Source of the DNA: Trigonopsis variabilis
Taxonomy: Eukaryota > Ascomycota > Trigonopsidomycetes > Trigonopsidales > Trigonopsidaceae
Reading direction: 5' to 3'
DNA length: 64,000 bases
NCBI GenBank assembly: GCA_003707065.3
Contig: PPXM03000008.1
Location: 496,001-560,000 of the forward strand
Part shown: positions 1 to 11,143 of the stretch, in pieces
Position numbering within the stretch: position 1 is the stretch's first letter
Layout of the letters: the number at the start of each line of letters is the position of its first letter
Translations under genes and position numbers: made by a program
Notes under the pieces: model-generated
The model's input: the letters and a program-made list of their open reading frames with translations, nothing else
Database searches by the model: none
Told to the model about the DNA's origin: nothing

Positions 1-284
1 GCGGTGCTTGGCCACGACAGTTACGCGGACGAGGAGATGGCGGTGCTTGGCCACGACAGTTACGCGAGGCTTTTAGAGGGGGAGAGTGAGAGACGAGGGG
101 AGTAATGGAGAGTGAGACAAAGAGTGATGAGTAATGAAGAGTATGGATAACGATACATGTATTCTAGTATTAAATGGCAGATGAATCAGTGTTGCACGGT
201 AGCACTACGACGAACACTCTATCGACATTAGACAAGCACACCAGTTGTAGACGTTGCCCACAGTTGTACACCACTAGTCCATCG
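1..284. repeat. Intergenic end with a 39-bp direct repeat
   Basis: Two exact 27-base copies beginning gcggtgcttggccacgacag lie at 1-27 and 40-66, so the period is 39 bp; the array may continue outside the window. It is followed by purine-rich sequence (gagagtgaga type) to about 160. No gene is supported on either strand. It is downstream of LYS1, which is transcribed towards it. Confidence 0.7.
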
Positions 285-1801
<1,517 letters not shown>

Positions 1802-3860
1802 TTATCGAGACGTGTCGTCGTCGTCGTCGTCGTCCTCATCATCCTCATCGTCATCCTCCTCCTCATCGTCATCCTCCTCGTCATCCTCCTCCTCCTCCTC
1901 CTCCTCCTCCTCCTCTTGCGACAGGTCGCCGATCGACATCATGGGCTCGCGCCAGTAGTTGACGTCGGTAAACTTGCTTTCTTCCGCCCGCAGGTGGTGC
2001 GGAGGAAAGAACTGGTCGACCAGCGTAGACAGACTCACGTAGCTGCTTTTATAGCCCGCCAGCTCGAGCAGCTCCATGTGGACCTCGGCGTTGGAGTTGA
2101 TGGTAAAGATCTTGGACGACGGCACGCCCACCGACCGGTACGACAGCGCGTCCGTGATGCGGTTGCCAAAGCCAGCGTAGAACGGCGTGTAGTCGCGGCC
2201 GCGCTCGCCAAACAGGTGGCGGATGTCCCGCAGACAGGCCATCTTGAAAACCTCGGGCTTGCGCAGAATGACCTCGCGGCGGAAGGCGGCGATGGTGCGG
2301 TCGGGCGACAGGATGACCGGCCCCTCGGGCAGCTTGAACCCGTCCTGCTCGATCCCGTGCAGGTAGCTGCGCGTGGCGTCCGCCTGGCCCACGCTGCGCG
2401 ACGTCAGGTACAGCAGCTTGTAGCCGTTGTGCTCGATGTCGCAAAAGAGCTGGGCCACGCCCACATGGGTCCAGTCCTTGCCGATCATCGTCAGCATCTG
2501 CCCCAGCGCGTCCGATTTCGTGATGGTGCCGTCAATGTCGCTGATCACAATGCTGTCGTCGAAGCGCCAGTAGAAGATCCGCGCCGGGCACACTGCCTTG
2601 CCCTGGTTGACGCTGAACGAGATGGCGTTCATGCCCGGCTGCAAATTCAGCGTCTTGAGCTGGTCGGACGTCAGGCGCAGCGTCTTGGCGTAGGTCAGCC
2701 CTCCCTGGTCAGGGTTGGGCACGGGACTGTCGGTGGGACTCGACGGCGCAGGGCTCGAGTGCGTCGACGACGGCGCCGACAAGTTGAGGCTGTCGAGCTT
2801 ATCGATAACGATCGACGAGGCCTCGTCGTCCACGTACGACGACTCGGGGTCCTCCTGCAGTCTGCGGTTCGCCACCTCCTTCGCCTCCTTGGTGGCATAG
2901 ATCCACAGATTGCCCTTGCTGTCTGGCGCAATCAGCGACGCAAGCTCAGCCTCGAGCTCGGGCGACTTGACGAGCTCGGCCAGGAGCTGCTGGGAGAACT
3001 TCTCGGCGTGGTCGCCGTCGTTCTCGCCGGCCTTGTAGCCGAGGATGTCGAGCATGACGTCCCCGTTATCGTGCACCTTTGCAACCAGTCCCTCGCTGGG
3101 AAGGTTCTTGCTGATTGCCCGCAGCCGTTCGAGCGCCTCTTCCTTGGAAATCCCGGGACTCGTAGCTCGCGGCCGTAGCTCGCGCTGGAGCGTGGAGGCG
3201 TCGCCCACGGTCTGGCTGCGAGGGACCCGATCGCCCGGCTGCGAGGACTTGATGATGTCGCTGAGCTCGTCGCGCCAGCGCTGCTTGATCTTGTCGTTGT
3301 CGCTCTCGCCAGACGGACTCGCAGGCCTCCCAGGCAGGCCAGCGTCGTCAGGATCGAGGCCGTAGTTGGGATTGGGCAGGCTCTCTGTGCTGCGCATGGC
3401 GTCAGCCTGCGACGGCGACGCCAGATCAAGATAGTCTGGCTCTGGAAACGGCGATGTGGGGCCGGTCGTGGGACTGGCGCTGGGCGACACCACCGGGGAC
3501 GTCAGCAGACTCGCTGGGACGTCGCCTTCGGTTTCAAACACGAAAAAGGCCTCGCCGCCGTCGCCCAGTTTCATGGGCAAGTCCACCTTGTTGCCATTGA
3601 CGGTGAAATCAACCTGCTGTCAGCCACGAGCGTCTGCCGCTTACCTTCTTCTCCGAAGGCCGCAACAGAGAGAACTTTCCAAAGCGAACGTGAAAGGGCG
3701 AGCACGCGAGCGATCCTGGACGTTAGCGACAGATTCACGGCGAAAACGTACCATCTTCCTGCTCAACCACGATTACGTCAATGGCGCCAGTCAGGGTTGC
3801 GGGATTGATCGAGTTCCACGTCTTGGAAACAGACCCAATCGCTCTGCCGACGTACTGCAT
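1802..3860 (-). CDS. PAH1: Lipin-type phosphatidate phosphatase
   Basis: Mg-dependent phosphatidate phosphatase making diacylglycerol at the nuclear/ER membrane and lipid droplets. Exons 3860-3752, 3715-3645 and 3613-1802 (introns 36 and 31 nt) give 663 residues, shorter than the roughly 860 of budding yeast. The N-LIP domain starts at the ATG (MQYVGRAIGSVSKTWNSINP) and continues through SPFHVRFGKF and VDLPMKLGDGGEAFFVFE; the first two exons complete this domain, which supports the splicing. The C-terminal LNS2/HAD domain carries the catalytic DIDGT at about residues 419-423, followed by SDALGQ and YLTSRSVGQA. The middle (about 90-290) is Ser/Pro-rich and probably phosphorylated. The last roughly 35 residues are almost all Asp/Glu, matching the acidic tail that recruits the Nem1-Spo7 phosphatase in yeast; that role is inferred. 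Confidence 0.95.
1812..1918. repeat. Trinucleotide repeat tract coding the acidic tail of PAH1
   Basis: Runs of gtc, cat/cct and tcc triplets (on the + strand) make a nearly pure trinucleotide tract with an uninterrupted run of about nine tcc units near 1890-1917. It encodes the Asp/Glu tail on the minus strand. The tract keeps frame under triplet gain or loss, so tail length could vary between strains. Confidence 0.8.
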
Positions 3861-4307
3861 GTTGGACAGGGGCGGGACCCAAAGAAAAGAGGTCAAATGC
3901 AACAGCTAAGACAAGTGTCTGATCAACGGATGAGCCGAGGTGGTGATGGTGGTGGTGTAACGGTGGGAGGGCGGTGGGACCGATTGAGACGACTGAGCTG
4001 CAGTCAGGCCTTTCTAATTTTAGAGAGGTGACTCAGCTGATGCCGTCATGCCCTGCAACGGTCCTTTCTAGGCTGCGTTGCGCTACCGTTGGTGCTGTCC
4101 TTTCTAGGCTGCGTTGCGCTACCGTTGGTGCTGTCCTTTCTAGGCTGCGTTGCGCTACGTTGGTGCTGTCCTTTCTAGGCTGCGTTGCGCTACCGTTGGT
4201 GCTGTCCTTTCTAGGCTGCGTTGCGCTACCGTTGGTGCCTTTCTAATTTTTCTCCTCCCGTTGCCCGCTACATCACCATCCCATCTGTCTTTTGTCTAGT
4301 AGCCTCC
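3861..4307. promoter_or_regulatory. Divergent upstream region of PAH1 and the FN3 gene
   Basis: This 447-bp gap lies between two outward-facing start codons and should hold both promoters. It contains the 36-bp minisatellite at 4063-4237. Two exact copies of cctttctaatttt, at 4009-4021 and 4238-4250, bracket that array. No conserved coding frame was found; the open frame across the repeats translates the repeat itself. Confidence 0.6.
4063..4237. repeat. 36-bp tandem repeat, about 4.9 copies
   Basis: The units begin cctttctaggctgcgttgcg and end near gttggtgctgt. Unit starts are 4063, 4099, 4135 (35 bp, one base shorter), 4170 and 4206 (partial). Copies are otherwise identical, so the array is young or being homogenised. 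It sits head to tail without spacers in a divergent promoter. Confidence 0.9.
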
Positions 4308-7300
4308 ATGGACACCGCCGCGGTAATCTTGGTGGTCTGTGCGGTGGCATGGCTGGCGTTTCGAGCCTTGACGCTGGTGCGGTCGCCTATTGGGGCCATG
4401 ATTCGCCTCCTGGGCATCGACCTGCCCCCCAGCCCCAGAGTCATCGTGGGCTATATAGGAGGCACCATGATCTCTATCCACTGGGTCGTTCCGGAAAAGA
4501 GCAGCGTGTCCAGACATATGCTGGAAGTGAACGGCAAAGAAGGTAGGTTGCGCCATCACATGCGCGAACTGCGGACTCTGCTGACTTAAGTGGGCGAAAC
4601 CGAACGCAGAGACTCCAACTTGGCCATTGCTGGCTTGTGTCCCGGCACGCAATACACCCTGCGCGTGATTTCCATCTCGTCGCTGGGCTTTTCGTCCGCC
4701 TCTGAGCCCATCCGGTTCCGCACTATGCAGAAGGTCAACGATGACGAGCCTCCCACTAAAGGTAAGTGAAGAAGGCGATGCTACGGTGGAATCTACGAGT
4801 GGAATTCATACAAAACCACGTATGGCTCGTTGGAGCTTGTGGTGGCGGATCCGCAGCTACGAGGTCCTGTCGTCAAGTGCCCATCCTGCCGTCAAGTGCC
4901 CATCATGCCGTCAAGCGCCTCTTGGTCACGTTCTAACCTCTAGAACTAACTATCCACCTCAACCGCGTTCCGCACGAGCTGAGCACGATCGACTTGTCCA
5001 AGAAGAGCAAGAAAAATGACAAGAAAGCGTTCTCCAGCGGCGTGGACCGCCAGAATTCCAAGGAAGCCCACAAGGCGTACTCGATCGAGAGCCTGCGCGA
5101 GAATCTCGAGAGCCTCCAGCAGGAGCTGCTCGACGACGAGAACGAGGAGATTCGCGTCCAGAAGGAGTTTGAGATGATCGAGGCTGAGCTGGGACAGGAG
5201 ATCGTCAAGGTCCAGGCGCAGCGCAAAATAGAAGACTCGGCGAAACTCCAAATGAAGAGCGAAACAAAGACGCTCGAGGAACGCAAACGGGCGAGCGAGG
5301 CCCAAAAGACCAAGCTGGAAAAAGCCAAGCGCCAGGTGTTGGAAGAAATGGGGCGCATGGACGACGACATGGGCGGCTGGGAAGACGAAAAGACAAAGGC
5401 GAGCGCGAAGATCGACGCGTTGGTCCAAGAAACCGAGGCTTTGATCGTCAAGAAGCAGGTCGTCGAGGAAACCGACCACCAGGAAGGCGTGCTTGTCGAG
5501 ATCCAGGCCATTGAAGAAGAAACCAAGGCCATCGCGGGCCAGTGCAAACGGCTGGAGCTCAACACGTCGCTCGAGCTGCTCTCGGAAATCGACGCCGACT
5601 ACAAGAAGGAGCTCCAGACCGAGATCGAGATCGACGACCGGGACGAGATCAAGTGGCGCGAAAAGGCGCTGGAGCTCGAGCGCGACTATATAGATTTGTT
5701 CAGAGTGTACCAGGAAACGATTGCCCGCTACAACAAGGCCCGCACGGCCATGCGGGTCACGCAAAAGTCCACCCCTGGCCATCCCGGCTCGTCGGCCATG
5801 CTGGGGTCCCAGCAGCGGCACTCGTCGTCGGGAAGCGTGGGGAATTACCCCTTGGGCAGCGGCACGTCTTCGACCCTCTTCTCCAACGGCCCGCTTGCCA
5901 TGCCTCCCCTCCCCACCGCGTCTCAATCGTCTCTCTTTCCCAACGAGCCCTCGTCGTCTTCGCACTCCCTCACCATCTACACTCACCAGTTTGCTCAAGA
6001 GTTTGAGCGGCTTACGGGAGGCGCGCCCCTGAGCCCCTCGGCGAACCTGTTCTTGCCGTCTAATCTTTTCAATGACCAGCCGGCGGCATCGAACGCTAAC
6101 GACCCTGCCAACGCCATGAACCCATCTGCCTTTTCGGCGCAGTCGTATCCCTTTCCCGACATCGTCCCCCAGGCGTCGAGCGGTCCCTCCTTGCCCAACG
6201 GCATCGCCAGCGAGGAGGCCATGTTTGGCATGCCTTCCAAGTTTATCAGCACGCAAGAGATCCCGGCCATGTCGAATTTCAACCTCACGCCCGAGAGCAT
6301 CCGGTACCGCGAGCGCTCGTCGCCGTTTGGAGCCCCAGGCGACAGTGGTCCCCGCATATCGCCCGAAGTCGAGACTGAGCGAACGCCGTCGATCAGCAGG
6401 GGATCGCTATTTGGCACGGTTGGCCGATTACCGTCCAATCCTGCCAACCCTGTGGGCTCAGCCACGCCCTCTGCGCTCGAAGCTTTCCCTCAGATCCCCA
6501 CCAGCTCTCCGCTTGGCCCCCAGCCCGAGATGAGCGGTGTCGACCCCATTTTCACCCGAACCCAAAACAAGTCGCTGGACCCCATTGGGACCAGACCGCG
6601 CAACCGCGGGTCCTCGGTCAACTCGTCCATCTCGCCTCCTGGCGCTGAAGAGCAGCAGCCGAGCAGCAGCAGGCTTGGACTGCTGGAGCCTGCGCTGGGC
6701 GAGAACCTGGATCTTCGAAACACGCGGCCCTCGTCGCTGTACTCAAACTCGAACTCGTTCCTGTCGCGGAATATCTTTGACGAGGAGACGGTCTCGTGGC
6801 ACAACGTGCCTGGCCGAGGCGACTCGCTGTGGAGTATGAGCATTGGCGAGGGTCCCGCGCTCGAGCAGGAGCAGCTGAATCCCAACTCGTCCAACGACAG
6901 TCGCCCCGAGTCTGACGCGCCTCTGGGCCCGGTGAAGAAGAAGTCGTTTATCCACGGCGGGTTCAAGCTCGGCCACAAGCACTCCAACTCGGGGTCGTCG
7001 CCGGCGCGAGGATCGAGCCAGACGCTGGGCTCGCCCAAGCAGGGCCGCAACGCGTTCTGGGGCGACCGCTCGAGCAACAGCACGACGCTGTCGACGTCGC
7101 CGGTGACGATGCGCGAGATGGGCTCGCCGGTGGCCAGCGGGAGCGAGGCCTCGGCCGAGTTCATTGCCGAGAAGGAAAAGAGCGGCATCTTCCAGAAAAG
7201 CATGCGCTCGTTCTCGCTGTCGCGCCGGGGCAGCTCGGGCAAGTTCAACATGTTCAACTGGAAGAAGGCCGGCCGCCGCCAGGACAACGTGATTGAGGAC

Positions 7301-7369
7301 GAGGCCGAGTTTGACGAGGACATGCTTGCATTAGACGGGGCGATGGAGGACGACAAGCGAGAAGGATAA
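4308..7369 (+). CDS. Membrane-anchored fibronectin type III / coiled-coil protein
   Basis: Exons 4308-4542, 4591-4761 and 4944-7369 (introns 48 and 182 nt, both phase 1) give 943 residues. Residues 4-24 form one hydrophobic segment (AAVILVVCAVAWLAF). An FN3-like domain at about 45-125 is completed by the short second exon (LAIAGLCPGTQYTLRVISIS then SSLGFSSASEPIRFRT). A long charged coiled coil follows (about 180-400), then a Ser/Pro/Gly-rich, probably disordered region to the end with a basic patch (RRGSSGKFNMFNWKKAGRR). This matches the architecture of fungal FN3 coiled-coil proteins of unknown role; budding-yeast Nnf2 is a possible but unproven relative. A membrane-tethered scaffold is a guess. 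The last codons and stop lie inside the minisatellite that follows. Confidence 0.8.
4866..4920. repeat. 19-bp triplicate inside an intron
   Basis: Three near-identical units of the form cctgccgtcaagtgcccat lie in the second intron of the FN3 gene, just upstream of its branch point (ttctaacctctag). This intron (182 nt) is the longest of those mapped, and the repeats account for part of the extra length. Confidence 0.75.
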
Positions 7370-7522
7370 GGACGAAGCGAGAAGGAAAGGGGAGGACGAG
7401 CGAGAAGGAGAGGGACGAGCGAGAAGGAAAGGGACGAGCGAGAAGGAAAGGACGAGCGAGAAGAAAAGGACGAGCGAGAAGAAAAGGACGAGCGAGAAGA
7501 AAAGGACGAGCGAGAAGATAAA
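7350..7522. repeat. 18-bp minisatellite across the 3' end of the FN3 gene
   Basis: About nine units related to acgagcgagaagaaaagg run from the last coding codons (..DDKREG, stop at 7367-7369) into the 3' flank. The three central copies are identical, while outer copies carry small insertions and G/A changes. The stop codon itself lies within the first unit, so repeat turnover could move the C-terminus. Confidence 0.85.
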
Positions 7523-7593
7523 AGTTATTGCTATTGTAAATGTATAGTACGGATGAACGTTGCTAATGCGTGTAGCGTATGTACAGATCGTGG

Positions 7594-9384
7594 CTAAGCT
7601 GACTGGGAGCCGACATGCTTGATGTCTCCAAACGTCATGACGTCGTTGATGCGCTCCTGGCCGGTGAGGAGCATCACCAGGCGGTCGATGCCCATGCCCC
7701 ATCCGCCGGTGGGCGGCAGGCCCCACTCGAGGGCGGCAATGTACTTCTCGTCGATCGCGTCGGGGTCGGCCGAGAAGGTCTTGCTCTGGGTGCGCGCCTG
7801 GAGCTGGAACTTGCGCAGCTGCTGGAACGGCGAGTTTTCCTCCTCGTAGAGGTTGACGAGCTCGCGGCGGTTGACAAAGAGCTCGGCGCGCCGCGAGACT
7901 CTGACGGCGCGGGCCAGGCCCGCGCCGTAGTGTCGCAGCTCCGACTTGGCCAGCGGAGCGAGGAGCTCGGGGTGGTGGGTGATGAACGTCGGGCGCACGC
8001 ACAGCGGCTCGAGGTACACCGCGGCCAGGTTGTCGAGGAGCTTGGGGATGGTGGGGTCCTGGGGCACGGGCAGGTCGAGGAGATGGTGGAGGTTCAAGAG
8101 ATCGGTGTGGATGCGGACGAGCTCGTCCTTGGAGGGCTCGTCCGACAGCGCCAGGTCGGGGAGGGCTCTGCCCATGGCGTTTTCGAGAGCGGGCACAAAC
8201 TCGAGCTGCGCAAACGGGCTGGCGAGGCTGTCCAGGGGAGTAGAGGTCGCAGGGGCGTTGGGGATCGCAGGGGACGAAGAGGACGAGAGGGTGGCCGCCA
8301 CGAGGGGGTTGGTGGAGGCCGTGTGGGCAGCGACGCCGTAGATGAGAGACTCGGTGAGGCGGATCAGATGGTCGAGCGACGCAAACGCCTGGTAGAACTC
8401 GCAGGTGGTGAACTCGGGGTTGTGGGTGGCGTCGATGCCCTCGTTGCGGAAGCACTTGCCAATCTCGTAGACGCGATCAAACCCGCCCACGATCAGCCGT
8501 TTGAGCCACAGCTCGGGCGCGATGCGCATGTACAGGCTGGCGTCCCTGTTGCGCAGGGCCACGACGTCCTTGACCACGAACGGCCTGGCCGACGCGCCGC
8601 CCTCGGCAGGAGCCAGAATGGGCGTCTCGACGTGGATGAAGTGCCGCTGCTCGAGGAAGGACCGGATAAAGGCGACGATGGCGTGGCGCGCGTGGATGAT
8701 CTGGCGCGCGGTGGAGAAGGCCGCGTAGTTGGGGACCCGGTTCAGACGCTCCTTGTCTGGATTGAGCGCTGACGGCAGCGGGTGGATGCACGGCGCGAGC
8801 AGCACCAGCTTTTCGTCTGCCCTCAGGGAGAACTCGCCCGACTGCGAGTAGCCCACGCTGCCGTGGGCCTCGATCCAGTCGCCCCGGCGCAGGCTGGCCA
8901 TCATGTCGCGGAAGTCGAGGTCTGGGTACCGCTCCCGCAGCGTCTTGGCGTGCACGATGACCTGGATGCGCGCGTTTTGCTGGCTGAGGTCGAGGAAGGC
9001 CAGCGAGCGCCCGTGGCTGCGGATCCCGGCAATGCGCCCGCGCACAGTCACCGTGCCAGCCTGGTCGCGCTGCTCGAGCAGCTCGGGAATGCGGATATAG
9101 TCTGGCCGGTCGGTGACGGTCGGGTACACCTCGTCGGCGGCCTCAAAGTCGACCTTGGAGCCGTGGCTCCAGGGCGTGTAGCGCACAAAGTCTTTGGCGG
9201 CCGACCGCGGTATTATAGAGTGCTGGCTGGTGCTGTCGTCGCGCTTGTCCTTGTAGACGTCGGTGATCTTTTGTCGGTAGACGCTCTTGTCGGTGAACAC
9301 CCGTCCCCGTCGAGCGAACTGCGGCAGCGACACTCTGCATTGCCCTGGGGGGGTCGCCAACGGCCTCAGGGCCCGGATTTGCAT
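7594..9384 (-). CDS. MSK1: Mitochondrial lysyl-tRNA synthetase (class II)
   Basis: Charges mitochondrial tRNA-Lys. It is a single exon of 596 residues, close to the 576 I recall for yeast Msk1. The first about 40 residues are Arg-rich and free of acids (MQIRALRPLATPPGQCRVSL), as expected of a mitochondrial presequence. An OB-fold anticodon-binding domain follows (GTVTVRGRIAGIRSHGRSLA, then GDWIEAHGSVGYSQSGEFSL). Class II motif 1 is near FLEQRHFIHVETPIL, motif 2 is FRNEGIDATHNPEFTTCEFY and motif 3 is GGWGMGIDRLVMLLT near the C-terminus. An insert of about 60 residues (Ala/Ser/Thr-rich) separates motifs 2 and 3. It converges with the FN3 gene, with the minisatellite between them. Confidence 0.93.
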   Translation of the reverse strand: MQIRALRPLATPPGQCRVSLPQFARRGRVFTDKSVYRQKITDVYKDKRDDSTSQHSIIPRSAAKDFVRYTPWSHGSKVDFEAADEVYPTVTDRPDYIRIPELLEQRDQAGTVTVRGRIAGIRSHGRSLAFLDLSQQNARIQVIVHAKTLRERYPDLDFRDMMASLRRGDWIEAHGSVGYSQSGEFSLRADEKLVLLAPCIHPLPSALNPDKERLNRVPNYAAFSTARQIIHARHAIVAFIRSFLEQRHFIHVETPILAPAEGGASARPFVVKDVVALRNRDASLYMRIAPELWLKRLIVGGFDRVYEIGKCFRNEGIDATHNPEFTTCEFYQAFASLDHLIRLTESLIYGVAAHTASTNPLVAATLSSSSSPAIPNAPATSTPLDSLASPFAQLEFVPALENAMGRALPDLALSDEPSKDELVRIHTDLLNLHHLLDLPVPQDPTIPKLLDNLAAVYLEPLCVRPTFITHHPELLAPLAKSELRHYGAGLARAVRVSRRAELFVNRRELVNLYEEENSPFQQLRKFQLQARTQSKTFSADPDAIDEKYIAALEWGLPPTGGWGMGIDRLVMLLTGQERINDVMTFGDIKHVGSQSA

Positions 9385-10189
9385 CTAAAGTCAGTCCAGT
9401 CGAGCAGTCGAGCGAGCTGCCAGTCTTTCAGTGAGAAGATTAGTCTACCAATCATTAAGCTCTCGTGAACTTAGTAAAAACCATTAAGCTCTCGTGAACT
9501 GTAGTAAAAACCATTAAGCTCTCGTGAACTGTAGTAAAAACCATTGAAGCTCTCGGTGAACTGTAGTATCATCATACAAGACGCGCAGGCAGTGCAGAGC
9601 TTACCATGGAGGGTGGAGGTCGAGGTCGAGGTGCGTGTCGAGGTGCCTGGAAAATTCAGTGACGTTGGGAGATACAGTGGGCGAGGTGGAGGTGGAGGTG
9701 AGGGTGGGGAGAAAGTAGAGGAAAGGAGATGTAGGGGGAATTAGTGTAGTGGTTAGGAAGATTTATTTGGCAGGAAAAAAGACAACGACAGGGACGCAGA
9801 GTAGGCTGGCATGGCTTCTCCTGGCTAGCGTCCCTACGAGCGTCCCTACGAGCGTCACTACGACTATAGTACCGACGTACCAGCTCGTACTGGGCTGCAA
9901 TTGTTTATATCCTCATATCTTGAATACATAATGATACAAGTGTCTGTGTCCTCCCAAGACGTGAACGATCTTGCTAGCGATCGTCAAGGCAGTCAAGATG
10001 GAGCTTGCCGTTACAGTCTCGTGATGACCGCGAATTCTGCGCTAAATAGCAAGTCTCTCGATACATAAATAAATTACTATTGCGAACCTCGCATGGAAGG
10101 TGGCCAGGATGAAGCACAGTTTACATGTAGTCCTGGTCTATTCTTGTGATCTTACGCTGTCTACGATGATAAACAACAACTTTTGTGGC
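9385..10189. other. Long intergenic region with MSK1 upstream repeats
   Basis: This 805-bp region holds the MSK1 promoter and the 3' flank of the next gene. A 30-bp repeat array sits at 9451-9568. A gaggtcgaggtgcgtgtcgag tract lies near 9616-9650, and a triplicated acgagcgtccct lies near 9836-9860. No convincing protein or RNA gene was seen; short open frames here have no recognisable features. Confidence 0.5.
9451..9568. repeat. 30-bp tandem repeat, about 4 copies
   Basis: Units are of the form ccattaagctctcgtgaact followed by gtagtaaaaa. They start at 9451 (slightly variant), 9481, 9511 and 9541 (partial, with small insertions). The array ends about 65 bp upstream of the MSK1 start codon, so it probably lies in its promoter or 5' leader. 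Confidence 0.88.
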
Positions 10190-11143
10190 CTAGTCTAGTA
10201 GATCCCAAGACATCCCAAGATCGATCTCTGGCAAGGAAAGGATCTCAGGACCGATCGGATTTTCCGAGAGAAAGGCCTCGACGATCTGGTCCATTTCCTC
10301 GGCACAAGGCTCGCCTTTGCGGTCGAAATGTGTGCCTGCGAGACGACTAGCATTGAAAGGTCTCGCTGGAAGAAAAGGAACTACCATCTGCTGGTGAGTA
10401 CCCGAGTCATCAGACCACTCTGACTCGCTATCCTGGAACAAGCCAAAGGGGTCGTTTCCCACCCTGTCTGACTCGCTATCGTGGAACAAGCCAAAGGGGT
10501 CGTTTCCCAGCCTCTCGTCTGACTCGCTGTCCTGGAACAAGGCAAAACACAACTCGCGGCATTTGCCTTGCGCGAAACCAGCAAAGTCAGAGTCCTCAGG
10601 ATAGTCCAAACACTCGTATTCGCAGTCTGGGGTCGACAGCTCGGGCGACTCAAAGACCCTGACCTGGTCAGGCGCGTCCGAGAACCGAACGCACTTTGCA
10701 GGCTCGATTTTCTTTTGGGAAATCTTCAGAATGGACTTTATATTCGAGTCCATCTCAAGGTCCCATGCTGCTTCAGCGTCTGGTATAGGGCAAAGGGTAT
10801 GCTCTCCCTGGTTATTTTCATCCAGGCAGATCTTGACGTCTGGTGCAAGAGAGGGATCGCATTCAGGCTGCTCAGTGATTGCGCACACAAGCGGTCGCTG
10901 AGAATCCTGGCCGGGATCCCTGTTGAGCATACACTGACCTCCACAGATATCCTCTTGGGTAACAAGAGGCTCGTTAACAAGAGGCTCGTCAACAAGAGAC
11001 TCGTTAACAAGAGGCTCGTTAACAAGAGGCTCGATAACAAGAGACTCGTTAACGGGTCGCTCTGCGACTTGATCCTCGCCTTGGTTCAAGTCGTCCAGAA
11101 CCGCATAGGGGTTAAAACATACAAGTCTAAACGGGCGAGACAT
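10190..11143 (-). CDS. Unknown protein with SILK and RVxF-like motifs
   Basis: This is a 317-residue single-exon frame beginning MSRPFRLVCFNPYAVLDDLN. The longer frame starts only at a TTG, so the ATG at 11143 is used. It is acidic and lacks a recognised domain. Three things stand out. Residues 31-62 are a pentapeptide repeat (variants of NEPLV). Residues 202-241 are a 16-17-residue repeat (LFQDSESDERLGNDPFG and variants, 2.5 copies). Residues 137-154 read SILK...KCVRFSD, that is a SILK tetrapeptide followed 9 residues later by an RVxF-like KCVRF, the order used by several protein phosphatase 1 partners. The conserved-looking C-terminus is LPEIDLGMSWDLLD. The frame is long and free of stops in a moderate-GC region. 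Function is unknown; a PP1-associated role is inference only. Confidence 0.65.
   Translation of the reverse strand: MSRPFRLVCFNPYAVLDDLNQGEDQVAERPVNESLVIEPLVNEPLVNESLVDEPLVNEPLVTQEDICGGQCMLNRDPGQDSQRPLVCAITEQPECDPSLAPDVKICLDENNQGEHTLCPIPDAEAAWDLEMDSNIKSILKISQKKIEPAKCVRFSDAPDQVRVFESPELSTPDCEYECLDYPEDSDFAGFAQGKCRELCFALFQDSESDERLGNDPFGLFHDSESDRVGNDPFGLFQDSESEWSDDSGTHQQMVVPFLPARPFNASRLAGTHFDRKGEPCAEEMDQIVEAFLSENPIGPEILSLPEIDLGMSWDLLD
10418..10540. repeat. In-frame 48/51-bp coding repeat
   Basis: Two and a half copies of a segment encoding LF(Q/H)DSESD..GNDPFG on the minus strand. One copy is 51 bp and the next 48 bp, so the reading frame is kept. Nucleotide identity between copies is high (the aagccaaaggggtcgtttcc block recurs exactly), suggesting recent duplication. 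Confidence 0.85.
10961..11050. repeat. In-frame 15-bp coding repeat, 6 copies
   Basis: Six consecutive units of aacaagaggctcgtt (with g/a and t/c variants) encode a run of NEPLV/NESLV/DEPLV pentapeptides on the minus strand. One or two degenerate units flank it on each side. The period is a multiple of three, so copy-number change would not shift frame. Confidence 0.9.

Noticed and set aside
4063-4237. CRISPR-like 36-bp repeats
   Set aside because: Units are directly abutting with no spacers, and the genome is fungal; this is an ordinary minisatellite.
9735-9790. tRNA A-box-like string (attagtgtagtggttaggaag)
   Set aside because: It resembles a tRNA D-arm, but no matching B box, acceptor stem or T-arm follows within 100 bp.
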